In this document: piece after piece, positions 12,109 through 22,795 of the stretch | Position numbering within the stretch: position 1 is the stretch's first letter | How the letters are laid out: each line of letters begins with the position of its first letter | Source: Selaginella moellendorffii | Taxonomy: Eukaryota; Streptophyta; Lycopodiopsida; Selaginellales; Selaginellaceae | Length of the DNA stretch: 64,000 nucleotides | NCBI RefSeq assembly: GCF_000143415.4 | Contig: NW_003314362.1 | Span: forward strand, 470,657 to 534,656 | Direction: 5' to 3' | Made by a program: the position numbers and the translations under genes | The notes under the pieces: model-generated | Seen by the model: the letters and a program-made list of their open reading frames with translations, nothing else | The model's database searches: none | Told to the model about the DNA's origin: nothing

Positions 12109-12738
12109 GTGCAGCGGAAAGCTGCCATCTCTCGATGTTTGGGTGGCTTGAATCCCTCGGAGCTCTCCATCCGGTTGCACCCAGACAAAGGCGACGTTTT
12201 CCATCCCCTCTCTCTCAACTACACAACGGGCCTGTCGTGCCGGACTTGGGACGAGCTGGTCCAGGAGCTCAGCTGCATCTATTCTGACGCAATTGCTTCG
12301 CTCCCTGACACATCCCTTCCGGACGCCAAGACGCGGCAAAATGCGGCGATCATCCAAAGGCATCCAGCCGCCCAAGGACGAAAGGGAGCCGACTTGGATG
12401 TCGAAGGTGTCCGAGATTTGCAGAGGTAGGATCGACGTGGACTTGCTTTTGTGCCACAAAATCATGCTCGCCTTTCACTACCATCTGGACATGAACGATT
12501 CAATCAAGATTGCCAGGACCTGATCACGCAAGAAGAAGAAGAGCTCTACATTGATCGTCACCTCCCTCGAGCTCAAGCTGACGAGATTGTGTGCGAGATC
12601 TCTCAAGTTTTGCCACAGTCGTACCGGTGGCTGGGTCTGGAGGAGATGGACAGCAAAGAGGAGGTTTTCCGCGTGATCAACTGGGACGTGGAGGTGAGGA
12701 GCTCCAATCTCAGCCAGGCAAACAAGCTCTTGGATTGA
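12109..12738 (+). pseudogene. Unrecognised gene fragment spanning the duplication edge
   Basis: Coding-like plus-strand frames succeed one another: an ORF from 12109, then a frame with MSKVSEICRGRIDVDLLL, then one with ITQEEEELYIDRHLPRAQAD ending at 12738. The frame changes twice without plausible splice sites, so it looks broken. I do not recognise the family. The part before 12402 recurs at 23527-23820, while the rest is unique to this copy. A minus-strand ORF over the same stretch is probably a shadow. Confidence 0.35.
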
Positions 12739-12779
12739 CGTGGTCGGTTGGCACTCACTCAGTACACTGTATGCCCAGT

Positions 12780-13952
12780 CCGGGCATCTTGAGATTTCCA
12801 GGAACAAGGAGTTCCGTGATCGTCTCCTGGAACGCGATGATCACCGTGTATGTGGCGGCATCCCGCATCCGAGAGTGAGAGTCTATGTTTGATTGCGACT
12901 CAGAGCGCCATGGAACTCGATTATAATGGTGGTCGCGCACCAGGGGCAAATGAAATCGACCTTGCGCAAAAACGCCGGCCAAGGATCTCATGTCCTGGAC
13001 GAATCTACTGCCCAGAATGGCAGGACGTTCCGTGGGTTCCTGAATACCAGGAGGGGGGATTTGGCCACCGCCAAAGAGATCTTAGACATGGTGCATGGAC
13101 GGCGATGACGACAGCCACCAAGGCGTCGTTGCCCTCACGAAGAACAGCTTCGGTCAAATCCCGGAGAAGAATCCAGTACCGTGGATTCTCGCATTTGCGA
13201 GAATGGGCATTTTGACAAGGCCGTTCACGAGATCCTGCGCAAGACCATTGTCTGCTGGATAACTCTCACGCAAGTTTCAACTTGAGCGCCGCCAGGAGCA
13301 TGTTTGAGAGCATGAAGATGCGCACCTTAGTTTCCCGGACCAATCCCGGACCAAAACGGGCACTACGATCAAGCAGTGGAAGTCTTCCAGCTTATGAATC
13401 TCGGGGGTGTCAAGCCGGACGAGTTGATGTTCCAGAGCGTTTTAACATCGTGCAGCCATGCCGAGCTGGGAACACTTGGTCTTGATCAGCCAGTACTTTG
13501 GGATGGTGGCGAGGAGAGGGCACTCTATATTTCTGCATGATCGACGTCCTGGGTCGATCCAGGAGAACTTTGAGTGTGGAGGAGCTCGTCAAACTCGATG
13601 CCATTCCTTCCAGATGTCGTGATCTGGATGGGAGCTTGCCTCCTCCATGGCTGATTGTGCTGAGAGAGTCGCAGCAAAGATCTTTGAGAGCGCTGGAGCC
13701 CTGCTACACTAGCGGTCTCTCAAACATGTACTCTGTCGATTACACATTGGGAGGTGGGACAAGGTCTCGATGATCTGGAACCTGATGAGGTCGAGGCGAG
13801 TGAGAAAAGTTCCAGGGATCAGTAACATCGTTCGAGTTGGTAGCAAAGTTCACAGCTTCGTGGTCGCAGCAAAGACATCGTCGAGGAGTGTAGGGGAGAG
13901 AGCAAAAGGAGGAGCTGCTACACTACCACCAGCGTTGTGGCTTTTGGATTGA
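12780..13952 (+). pseudogene. Decayed PLS-class PPR gene
   Basis: Fragments in changing frames follow the order of a PPR protein. SSVIVSWNAMITVYVAAS (about 12810-12865) is followed by an AARSMFESMKMRTLVS repeat (about 13285-13345), a CMIDVLGRSRRT piece (about 13530-13570) and an E-motif-like stretch including MIWNLMRSRRVRKVPG (about 13770-13820). The last is the usual region before the PG box. Numerous frameshifts leave no ORF above about 120 codons. It is the tail of a once full-length gene. Confidence 0.7.
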
Positions 13953-14639
13953 TCAGCAAGGCACAAGGGATATACGTTGCAGTGAAAGCATTGCTTTCCC
14001 ACAGTTCATCTTTCGCTCTAAATAATCTTGTGAAGGACAGCCACCTTTTGACCCCGAGTGAAATGTGACATCAGCCTTGGATTGCACATTGGAAGCGAGG
14101 GGCTAGGTAAGCGCTAAGGCAGCATCCAGGTATTGAAATCCAGTACCTTGTTTCTAGAGCAATCCGATCCGATCCTATGTTGTTGTCCTGGCCATGGGTG
14201 CAACGCGGATCCATTTGTATGGCCGATTCCGCTGCAGCAGCATGCTTTGTGGGTATTGGAGCCCTGATCAAAATGCTTATATGTAATGTTGGCACTGTAA
14301 GAGGAAGACACTGTGGAGGAAGGGCTTGCCAGATCATTTGGATCCCTCGTCTTTCCACAATCTGGAAAAAGAATAGGTAGGCTGTTTTGTTTTCTGGCTT
14401 GAGTTTTTACTGAACATGTTCTACTGCTCAGGAAGCATGCCGAGCAGGCCTCCACAAAAGTCTTCGAAGGGCAATGCGCCACCGCTGTCTAAGCATGTGT
14501 GCTGTTCTAAGGTTTGACCCATGCAGGTTCTCTGTGTTTGTCGATTTAGAGCTTAATCCAGGATCGAAGGTACAGAACGGTGCTCAAGGTCACGCCTTGC
14601 CTGTTTGGACCAATTTAGGATCTCAAGCCAAGAGGATGA
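13953..14639. other. Intergenic, short open frames only
   Basis: There are several ORFs of 60-122 codons on both strands, including a minus-strand frame of 122 codons (14114-14482), but none has a recognisable motif. The region may hold relic exons of the fragment that follows. Confidence 0.35.
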
Positions 14640-15045
14640 AACGTTCAACAGCCGACTAGATGGAATGAAGCAAACGTTAGTGATGATGATGATGCACTTG
14701 CTGAGGACGTTTTGTTCAGATTCCTCGAAGGCCTTCCAGGCCCGTTTTTGTGTTGACTGAAGTACTGGATGTCTATGTTGACGACGAATTCACCAAGTAC
14801 AGTATTATTCAAATTTTTTCATCTCAAACTGTATTGCAGTGTGGCATCTCGAAGCTGGAATCGCAGAATATCTACTGCCGCTCTGAAAGTTTGGCTCTCC
14901 CAAGGTCAAGACATCAAAATGTAAGCGTCTACTGAAAATTCTGATTGATCTAGAGACTCACCGCTCCCTTTCCTTTCCAGTGACACTGAAGCAAGCTCTG
15001 CAAAACTATCAAGACATTCAGGAGCTTTGGCATTTCTACCAGGAG
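14640..15045 (+). pseudogene. Possible F-box-like spliced gene fragment
   Basis: AEDVLFRFLEGLPG near 14700 resembles the start of an F-box. An exon-like piece at 14840-14920 reads VASRSWNRRISTAALKVWLS with a CAG acceptor and GTAAGC donor. Another piece at 14981-15045 (TLKQALQNYQDIQELWHFYQE) has a CCAG acceptor and GTAAGC donor. The splice sites are good, but I cannot join the pieces into a complete protein and see no start. The F-box assignment is a guess from a short match. Confidence 0.3.
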
Positions 15046-15711
15046 GTAAGCTGGATCCTCTTTTTATGACGTAATCTTTCATTTATAGTGTCAGTGAGCA
15101 GCAGAAGCGAGTAGGATTTCAACGCTTGTAATTGAGCGACAGTCTAGATATCAATTCAATTGACAATCCATAGCCAAGAACCCTAAAGAGCGTGTACATC
15201 ACCGAGTTTAATTAATATTTCTCATTCATTGTGAAATATTATCCAGGATTTCTCTAGTGTATATACAGCTAGATGATGATATATAAGTGAGAGTACTCCT
15301 CTTTCTCCTATGCACTATGTTCTTTTTCCATAAATGCTGGAGCTCCAACTGCCACTGCAAGGAGCTGATATCCTTCTTCTACACAACATCCAGAGGAGTG
15401 AAGAGATCTACATCGGGCAGGTGTGCAAACACGAATCATGGGAACATATATCTAGTTCAAGAAACAGAGAACTGCTTGCCTTGAGGAAAACTTCACATGC
15501 ATGGAGCTACAGCATATCCACATCTCCCACGTGATGAAGGCGATAATCATGAAGGACCTTGAGCGAGACAATGAGTAGGCTGGGCCAGTGAGTGCAACAC
15601 CAACAAGGACGCTGACAACACAGCACTGATAATCCAAACTGCATTTATACATCCATCAGTTTCATGCTTCAAGATGGGCACCATAGATAGATTTCGGCTA
15701 ATGCCGACCTT
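15046..15711. other. Intergenic, nothing recognised
   Basis: Two overlapping plus-strand ORFs of about 65 codons are present, without recognisable motifs. This region is probably the 3' flank of the minus-strand lectin relic. Confidence 0.4.
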
Positions 15712-16569
15712 TTATTTTAGAAATTTTTCACAAGCAGCATAAAGTTTACCTGGGCTGGACTTAAACACATGATAGAGCACCACATTTCTATCTCTTTGCA
15801 TAGTCACAAATGCATAGCATGGTCCATCACAGAACTTATCTAGTGACCATATAACAGCCTGACTTGGGGTTTCTTTGACAACCATGTTCCCATTAAGTTC
15901 GACTGTGAGATAGCAATCGACTCCTCTCCCACACACCCCATTCGTCCAAACTTGCCTTCGGCCGGCCTCATTCAAAGACAAGCTACAATCATCCTGGAGC
16001 ATGAATGTGTAGATCAAATTCGGGGACTGAAGCTCAAAATCTCGACGAAGACCATTGTAGAAGATGTTGTCCAGCGTTGTCAATTTCGCTTGGCAATCAC
16101 CTCGATTGCTTTCTTCGTTTGGCTGTGAAGTGTTTCCATCTGTTGATTTGGTGCTATGCGATATTGGACTCCAAACATCTCGGAGACTGCAAGCATGCTG
16201 CTGGCTAGAAAAACTTGCATTTGACCTCTTGTATACATTACTAAGGATCGGATGATCGCTTTGATAACAAGGCCTCTCACGCTGATGGTGTTACCTGGAT
16301 TGACATGGCAGAAATCCAGATTCGGGTCTGTATGATAAGCCAAGATGACGATGTCGATCACAACGTTATTTGTCACAGTGATTTGATCAACATAAGCGCG
16401 TCCACTTTCATAGTAAGTATCATCACCGAACATAATCAGATTATCAATCACTGCATCTAGAATCATATTGACATCGGCTGGTGTTATAGCATTGTGCTGG
16501 TCAGAGAATTCCCAGCACATGGCTTGAACAACACTAAAATAGAAAAAAAAGTGCTGAAATGAACTTCAT
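15712..16569 (-). pseudogene. GNA-type (B-lectin) secreted lectin with two frameshifts
   Basis: The ATG at 16567-16569 begins a hydrophobic leader interrupted by an 8-T run (16543-16550 on the plus strand). One T fewer would run the leader into the frame that is open to 16080, an N-terminal region of about 146 residues that I do not recognise. At 16080-16083 the frame shifts again into a GNA-like lectin domain of about 120 residues ending at 15712. That domain has the family's repeat signature: YTFMLQDDCSLSL, then VDCYLTVELNGNMVV, then VTMQRDRNVVLYH. The last contains an intact QxDxNxVxY mannose-binding motif. It is probably a young pseudogene. Sequencing errors or an unseen intron at the second break are alternatives. 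Confidence 0.65.
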
Positions 16570-17554
16570 CTTCACAAAGGAGAATGATTAATCAAAAGTC
16601 GAAAAAGATAAGTTACTTAATAAGGTTAAAATGCAATAGTCACTGCTTTGACTTTTAAGAGACAATGCCAATAAAACAAAAGAAATAAGTGCTAACAAAC
16701 TTCAACCACTAGCTTCTAGCTGCTTTTGTTTGAAGCCTTTCCATTGCTTGTGGTCATATGTTTTAAAGTAGCAACCTTGTTCCTTCCTTTACATATACTG
16801 TGAGATGAGCAATAATGTACTTCACGCTTGCACCATCTACCAAGTGTAGTTGTAGTTATTCAGTGGATCTTGAGCCACAATGTCTGGCTTTATGCAATCA
16901 ACCCACAGCCCTGTTTCTTTGGAATTTTATACCTTTTTTTTATATATATGATTAAATATATTTATGAAAGAAAACAAATTTAAAATAAAGTACCTTAAAT
17001 AACCTTATGCCAGCTGCCCTAAGAAACCATTTGGTGGTCACAGCAATTCCTTCCTTTCATCCATTAGTTTGTGAATAAAAACAATAATAAGAAATATTAG
17101 AGATGCATTATCAATGTTAAATTTAAAAGAAAGATGTTTTCATCACTTGGGATATAATAAATATTAGTTTATAAATAATGCTTGTTTTTCTTAGTGAATC
17201 CAATTGATCAATAATTATAATTATTTATAAACACAAGATTAGATGAGAATAAATAATAGTATTTTAGGGTTTAAGTTTAAAATTATAAATAAATATTCAA
17301 GAAATTTTAAATATTTTCTAGGTATATTCACTACCGCCAAAAATGAAGTGTAATTAACATTTGTTCATATGGAGAGCTTGGACAATAATGCATTTCTATG
17401 CGAGTCATTCCAATAGCTAGAGATCAAACTCGAGCAACACTATTGGATTAGAGATATTCCCTATGTATAACTCTGTCTGAAAGAACTAGTGTTTTGCATT
17501 TTAACTTATGAATTGAGCAAAATGGCAATTTAATTGCAATGCAAAATAAGTGAG
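16570..17554. other. AT-rich intergenic, nothing recognised
   Basis: AT-rich sequence upstream of the lectin relic. No repeat or gene motif was recognised before the LTR terminus at 17555. Confidence 0.5.
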
Positions 17555-17818
17555 TGTAGTGTATGTAGTTTTCACCCTTTATCCTATGGTGATTTACCAT
17601 AGGCTAACTACAAAGTGGAACCTAGACCCTTTATATGCCATATGTCACATATCATATATCCAAAGACATTGGAGTGAAATCTGAATTTCAGAGCCATTGA
17701 ATGAAAAGATGGAGCCAAACTCCTAAGTAAAGAGCAAAGGAGCAAAAAAACTAGAATATAAAATAACTTTTGAGTGTATAGGTAAAAGAGCGAAGGGATA
17801 TGAGTACAGAGCAATTTA

Positions 17819-18320
17819 GAATATTTTTAGAGCATCCAACATCCCAATGCCAGAATTAATATGTAAAACGGAGCCAAATAAAGTCTGGCACTATTTCACT
17901 ATATTAGTGGCATAATGCGAGGATATGGGTACTTTATCAACTAACATGGTGTAAAACTTGAGCTTAGACCCAAGCCACATATAAAATAAAGACAGGCATA
18001 TAAGCAAAAACTATACTATGCCTTAGGTTGGTTGGCTATGCCTGACCTACTTGTTATCCCTACTATCCCACTAAAATAGTTTTAGAGCATCCAACATCCC
18101 AATGCCAGGACTAACATACAAAATAGAGCTAAATGGAATTTGGCACTATTTTAGTATATCAATGGCCTAATATAAGGATATAGGTACTCCACTAACTAAC
18201 ATGGTATAGAACTTGGGTTTAGACCCAAGTTGCACATAAAATAAAGACAGGCACACAAGTGAAAGCTATATTATGCCTTAGGTTGGTTTGCCTGACCTAC
18301 TTATTATCCCTACTATCCCA
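17819..18320. repeat. Tandem duplication of about 256 bp inside the LTR
   Basis: 17819-18074 and 18075-18320 are similar direct copies. Each starts with TTTAGAGCATCCAACATCCC and ends near CCCTACTATCCCA. The other LTR copies in the window carry this unit once. This explains the longer LTR here (1172 bp). Confidence 0.8.
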
Positions 18321-18323
18321 CAA

Positions 18324-18350
18324 CCCCCCCACCCCCTCCCCCCGCCCCCC
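18324..18350 (-). other. G-quadruplex motif
   Basis: On the minus strand there are four G-runs of 6, 6, 5 and 7 separated by single bases (C, A, T). This is an ideal intramolecular quadruplex pattern. It lies right after the tandem duplication in the LTR and is absent from the corresponding site in the 8310 copy. Confidence 0.85.
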
Positions 18351-20033
18351 ACTTTCAATAAATAGTAATTAAAATTGAACAAGACTAACACATAGGGTGT
18401 GATAGCGAAGGTGCTTAATAGACATGATAAGTTATCATTTGGCGATATTAAGGGATTAGTCTCAATACACAAGGGTTCTTGTCAAGCCATTGCAATATAA
18501 AGCAAAAGAAAACTAAAGCTAAGCTAAGTATGTTTAACAAGAAATGCATAAAAGTTATTCATTTGGCTAAGTACAGATGCTAAGCCTAGTTTACTAACAC
18601 TTGAACAAGAGGGGCTGAAAAAAGAACTAACAATACCAACCTTTCACTGTCATGGTAGTAAAGAAAGAATATCCGAAAGGACTAGTCCGTAAGTAACTTT
18701 CAATACATATAATCTTATTCGTAACACTTTCCCCCCCTTAGGGAAGATCAACATTTTCACCGATGCACACTATAGTCTAGACCACTGCCAAGGAAATAAC
18801 TTTAGAAAAATTTCACAGTGATGACACTATATGAGAAATGCACCAACTTATGATTTAGGGTAACTTTGCTGTCTAACACAAATGCACTACAAAATTAGAC
18901 ACCTTATGGTCATCACCAACAAGGAAATGATCAATGGAGTTAGCCACCCTTGTTACTCTAGTATCACTTAGCTTACAAAAGAGTGATATATCCCTACCCA
19001 CATGTGACATAAAGAGAGAAGCTAAAAGCCTTAACCTTTATAAGCAAAGAAACTAAACCAGTCAGTAAAGTTTAGATAGAGTATTGTAAATAAGCAATTA
19101 GAGTTGTTTACATGGTCACACCCTTTTAATGATATAAGGAACATCGACAGAGAGGCAGGTGATAGTAGTTACCCCATGATTAGAGATTTCACAATGCACA
19201 CAAAGTGCTGAAGCCAATTTACTTTCAAATGGAAAAATCAAGAGATGGATAATATCAAAGTCATAGATAATGATATCTTAAGGACTTATGTATCAGTGAA
19301 TAAATCTTACATTAAAAGTTTTTAAAGTAATTTATCATCCGATAAATCAGTATTAGAGTATAAAAACCACCAAGATCATCATCACTATCAAACAAAATTC
19401 AATACTTAGTATATCATTAACAAAACTCAATAATAAAACTTAATTACCAAAGATTGTAGATAATATGCTAAACAACTTACATAAGATAACTCAAAGAACA
19501 GAAAGTATCATCGATTGGTAAGTAAAATGCTCGTGAATATATCATCCAAAGAAAATAATATCCAATCTATTAAAACTAACTATAACAATAATCAATAAAA
19601 CAAAATGAATGTGGCAAAACCAACAAATACTCATTTATGCCAATTATCACATTAGCCAATTTAAATAAATCCTGGTCAACAATACGAAGGAACTTAAATT
19701 ACTTAAACAAGTGTTAGCAACATCCTACAAATATCTTAAACTCAAAAAGCCAAACCAAACCAAACCATAAAGAATATGTGATAATATGAAAAGCCAAAAG
19801 CCACCAAAAAGAATAATTAACTATCATAAAAGATCATCAATCATCTTATTAATGAAGAGATGTATAATCATCATCAAAGAAAGAATCCACCATTTTAAAG
19901 AAAGACAAATCATTCTAGATCAATAATAATCAAGCAAAACCTTTGACAAAAATAATCAACTATCTTAAATAATAATTAATTATCACTAATGATTATTAGA
20001 CTTCAATATCACCAATTTGGACTGAACTTTTGC

Positions 20034-20095
20034 CAGATATCTGGCTATAATAAAGAAATATATTGGCAAGGTCACAGGTTCGAATCCACAGCCAA
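20034..20095 (+). repeat. tRNA-like fragment with B box (diverged copy)
   Basis: CTGGCT and AGCCA ends enclose GGTCACAGGTTCGAATCC, a good pol III B box. It is the same unit as at 10525 and 21950 but with independent changes, and again lies just upstream of a PPR relic. Confidence 0.4.
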
Positions 20096-20105
20096 AGACA
20101 CCATC

Positions 20106-20390
20106 AAATTTTCCATATGGTTTCGACGGAATCGACAACGCTTGGTGCGCCCCTCCTTTGGATCTTGCAAGCTACTGTGCCTGGACAAGCATGATCAGAG
20201 AGAGCTCTTCTGCCTGCAGTCATCTCGAGATGATGAGAAAAGCCAAGAGCTACTTGTCGTCCTTAGCCCAAGACTACAGCATCTCCACGATCATGGAACA
20301 CTTAAGATGCTTGGTGGATTTCCTGGGGAGATCTGGGAAGCTAGATGAGGCCAGTGTCGAGCCAAATTTCAGCGCTGGAGAATGAAAGAG
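20106..20390 (+). pseudogene. PPR C-terminal relic
   Basis: The frame contains LASYCAWTSMIRES and then TIMEHLRCLVDFLGRSGKLD. The latter matches the conserved stretch after the last PPR repeat (the usual Y-x-C-hydrophobic-VDLLGRAGRLxEA). Nothing upstream or downstream continues it, so it is an isolated gene piece. Confidence 0.65.
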
Positions 20391-20786
20391 TGGGGAAAAG
20401 TCCGATGCTAGTGTAGCTCTTCTCAATCCCTGTCGAATACACTTGAAGGAATGTCCTAGCTGCAACCGAGTGCCTCAATTGGTAGCCGAATGAGGCTCGA
20501 ATGTGCTCTTGGCACAAGTGATCCAGGCCAGGCCAGGCCACAGCGACGACTAGCGCGTGGATCTCCCACCGGATCGGCATTGATAGCTGCCAAGAGAAAT
20601 AATTGGATGCTCGCCATCGAGAAAAAGAGTAACATGGGCAAATGACGCGATCGCAATCTTCCAAGAGAAAGAACCTCGATCTTTCATCTTCTGGAAGATT
20701 TCCATACATTCCATACACTTTCTATACATTTCCATGACCAGATTAGCAAGGAACCTCGAGGCCGCTGGAGACGATTTTCCTCGTGG

Positions 20787-21065
20787 ATGCGCCTTCCCCC
20801 TCCCAGATCTGTGCTCACCGCATTCTCGCCCAGGCGCCCACCGCTGGAGATCGCTCCTCCTTCCTGCAAATCTTCGCTGGATGGCACCTCCTCGTCAAGG
20901 CTCAAGAACGATGCCATGGAAAACCACCGCCATTGCCATTATACGCTACTGCTGCACATTTTCGATCCAGGGGGCTCTTTACCCGGGCGGTCTGCTGCTG
21001 CCGGGCGTGCTCTACGAGTTGAGCAGCATGGTCTTTCTTCTCAGTCTCAGACATCTTCAAACTAG
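20787..21065 (+). CDS. Hypothetical 92-residue ORF, second copy
   Basis: The protein is identical to that of the ORF at 9362-9640. The two base changes in it are silent. No family was recognised. Confidence 0.25.
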   Translation: MRLPPPRSVLTAFSPRRPPLEIAPPSCKSSLDGTSSSRLKNDAMENHRHCHYTLLLHIFDPGGSLPGRSAAAGRALRVEQHGLSSQSQTSSN

Positions 21066-22024
21066 GCTCACAAGCACAAGCACTGCTTTTCCGCGGTATG
21101 TATGGTTCTTCTCGTGCTCATTTTGCTTATACTCTTGTCCAGTCCAGATCACTTCATTCCTCATCTTCGCCACCCTTTGGCCTCGAGCATTTTCCAAGAT
21201 AAAATGGAGGCCTGTAGTGAGTGACCACAACGCAACTTGTGATGAGATGAGTTGGTGACCTGGTATACTTTTTTGTGTTATGCCATCTGCTCTTTGGAAA
21301 CTTTTGAGAAAGCTTGCTCTGAGCTAATTGAGTTTGAGCTTGGTCAAGGCTCTCACAGGTTTATTGGATCTCTGGTGCAACCCTGGAGTTTTGTTTGCGG
21401 GTGAGTAAGCTTTCACGGTTTCAGAGCAATATATTATATTATTGCCAAGAAAAGGCATCAAAACTTGGAGCTCCAGAGTCTCACGCCCCGAGGATTTGAA
21501 AGGATCCAAACCTATGGACCTCCAGCTTGGACAACCAAGTGAGAATAGATTCCCGGGACCATGGTGCCTGGATCAAATCAAACTCGAGCTCAGACAAGCC
21601 ATCTTCCAGAACAATATCTTAAACGGATGTTGCTGGTTCTTGTTGCAGCATGCTTATACTTTGTTTCTCAAAAATAGCTTCTGCATCAACTGCTTGCTCA
21701 GATTGAGATGCAGAGTCCATCCAACCCGTTTTGTTTGCCATGGCCTCGCCACAGCATGGAGAAAGTGAGAGTTTCATTCCATCGAGAAGAGAATGGTTTC
21801 TTTCTTGAGCTTGACAGCAGCAACGCGCTGCGCGCCATGCGCCACAAAACGAAAATCTCTTGCGCCGCTGTTTACATTATGGTATCCGTTAAGAAGCAAT
21901 TAGTGTACACTTTGGACGGGAACCTGATGGCCGGGTACCTGGCTAGAATAAAAAAATATATTGGCAAGGTCACAGGTTCGATTCCACAGCCAGAGAGCCA
22001 ATCAAATTTTTTTGTATGAACGAG

Positions 22025-22650
22025 GGATTTCTCTGCTCCGCAAAGTCGCTCTCGGCAGCGTTGCTGGAGCTCTCTAGGCGCGACGCCACGAATGATCCAC
22101 GCCGCCGCGCCGGGTTCAGGCTCTTGGATCGCGCGATATTCCCTTTCGCTGGCAAATGCGAGCAGCAAGAACAGGGCATTCGATCGATGCGGCGTCAATC
22201 TTGTTCGATTAGGAGTTCCGTGATGGTCTCCTGGAACGCGATGGTCACCGCGTATGTGGCGGCATCCCGCATCCGAGAGTGAGAGTGTATGTTTGATTGC
22301 GTCTCAGAGCGCCATGGAACTCGATGATAATGGCGCTCGCGCAGCAGGGGCAAATTGTGGCAGCGAAATCGAGCTTGGGCAAAAACGCCGGCCAAGGATC
22401 TGGTTCTGGTGTCCTGGACGAATCTACTGCCCAGAATGACAGGACGTTCCATGGGTTCCCCTTCCAGCAGTGAATAGCAGAGGGGGGATTTGGCCACCTC
22501 CAAAGAAATGTTTGATTTCATGCCGGATGAAGACGGTATTGATTCGGCCAGTAGCTGCTCTCCAGGATCCGCGCGTGGATCCTCTGGCCTCGCAGCCACG
22601 TGGACAATCAGATGGATTCCAAATCCTTTTCAATAAGAGGTGCTGAAATA
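22025..22650 (+). pseudogene. PPR gene relic (in duplication copy 2)
   Basis: It is the second copy of the relic at 10600-11230, with SSVMVSWNAMVTAYVAASR still readable at about 22213-22275 and the same downstream breaks. Confidence 0.6.
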
Positions 22651-22673
22651 ATATTTTGTTATCACCCAGTGTT

Positions 22674-22795
22674 CATGGCTTTGTGGTTATAGCATGCACG
22701 CTGTAATGTTCTATTGTGAAGGGTTGCTGGGTTCGATTCCCATCCGCCTCGACTTTCAATTAAGAATAATACGGTGTTAGGGTCGCCCCCTAACA
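22674..22795 (+). repeat. tRNA-derived sequence plus hairpin, second copy
   Basis: Identical to 11256-11377: a D-arm-like element, a perfect B box GGGTTCGATTCCC and the TGTTAGGG/CCCTAACA hairpin. Confidence 0.45.

Larger units (their letters stand above)
9089..12402. repeat. Segmental duplication, copy 1 (3.3 kb)
   Basis: The segment matches 20514-23820 in direct orientation, offset 11425 before and 11418 after a 7-bp indel near 10650. By eye only about half a dozen substitutions separate the copies. It contains PPR relics, tRNA-like sequences, a hairpin and unassigned ORFs. The left boundary abuts a truncated LTR. After 12402 the copies diverge abruptly and similarity resumes near 13112 / 24165. 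Confidence 0.95.
17555..19990 (-). mobile_element. Truncated LARD-like element (3' LTR plus part of interior)
   Basis: The LTR 17555-18726 and PPT complement CTTTCCCCCCC at 18727-18737 are followed by about 1.25 kb collinear with the interior of the first element (about 3331-4600). The similarity ends near 19990, in front of a tRNA-like fragment and a PPR relic. The PBS half and second LTR are missing. It has the same orientation as the 2595 element and is more diverged from it than the segmental duplication copies are from each other. Confidence 0.75.

Noticed and set aside
12025-12465. 146-codon minus-strand ORF near the duplication edge
   Set aside because: The plus strand over the same stretch has more coding-like sequence that continues beyond 12465; no motif on the minus strand.
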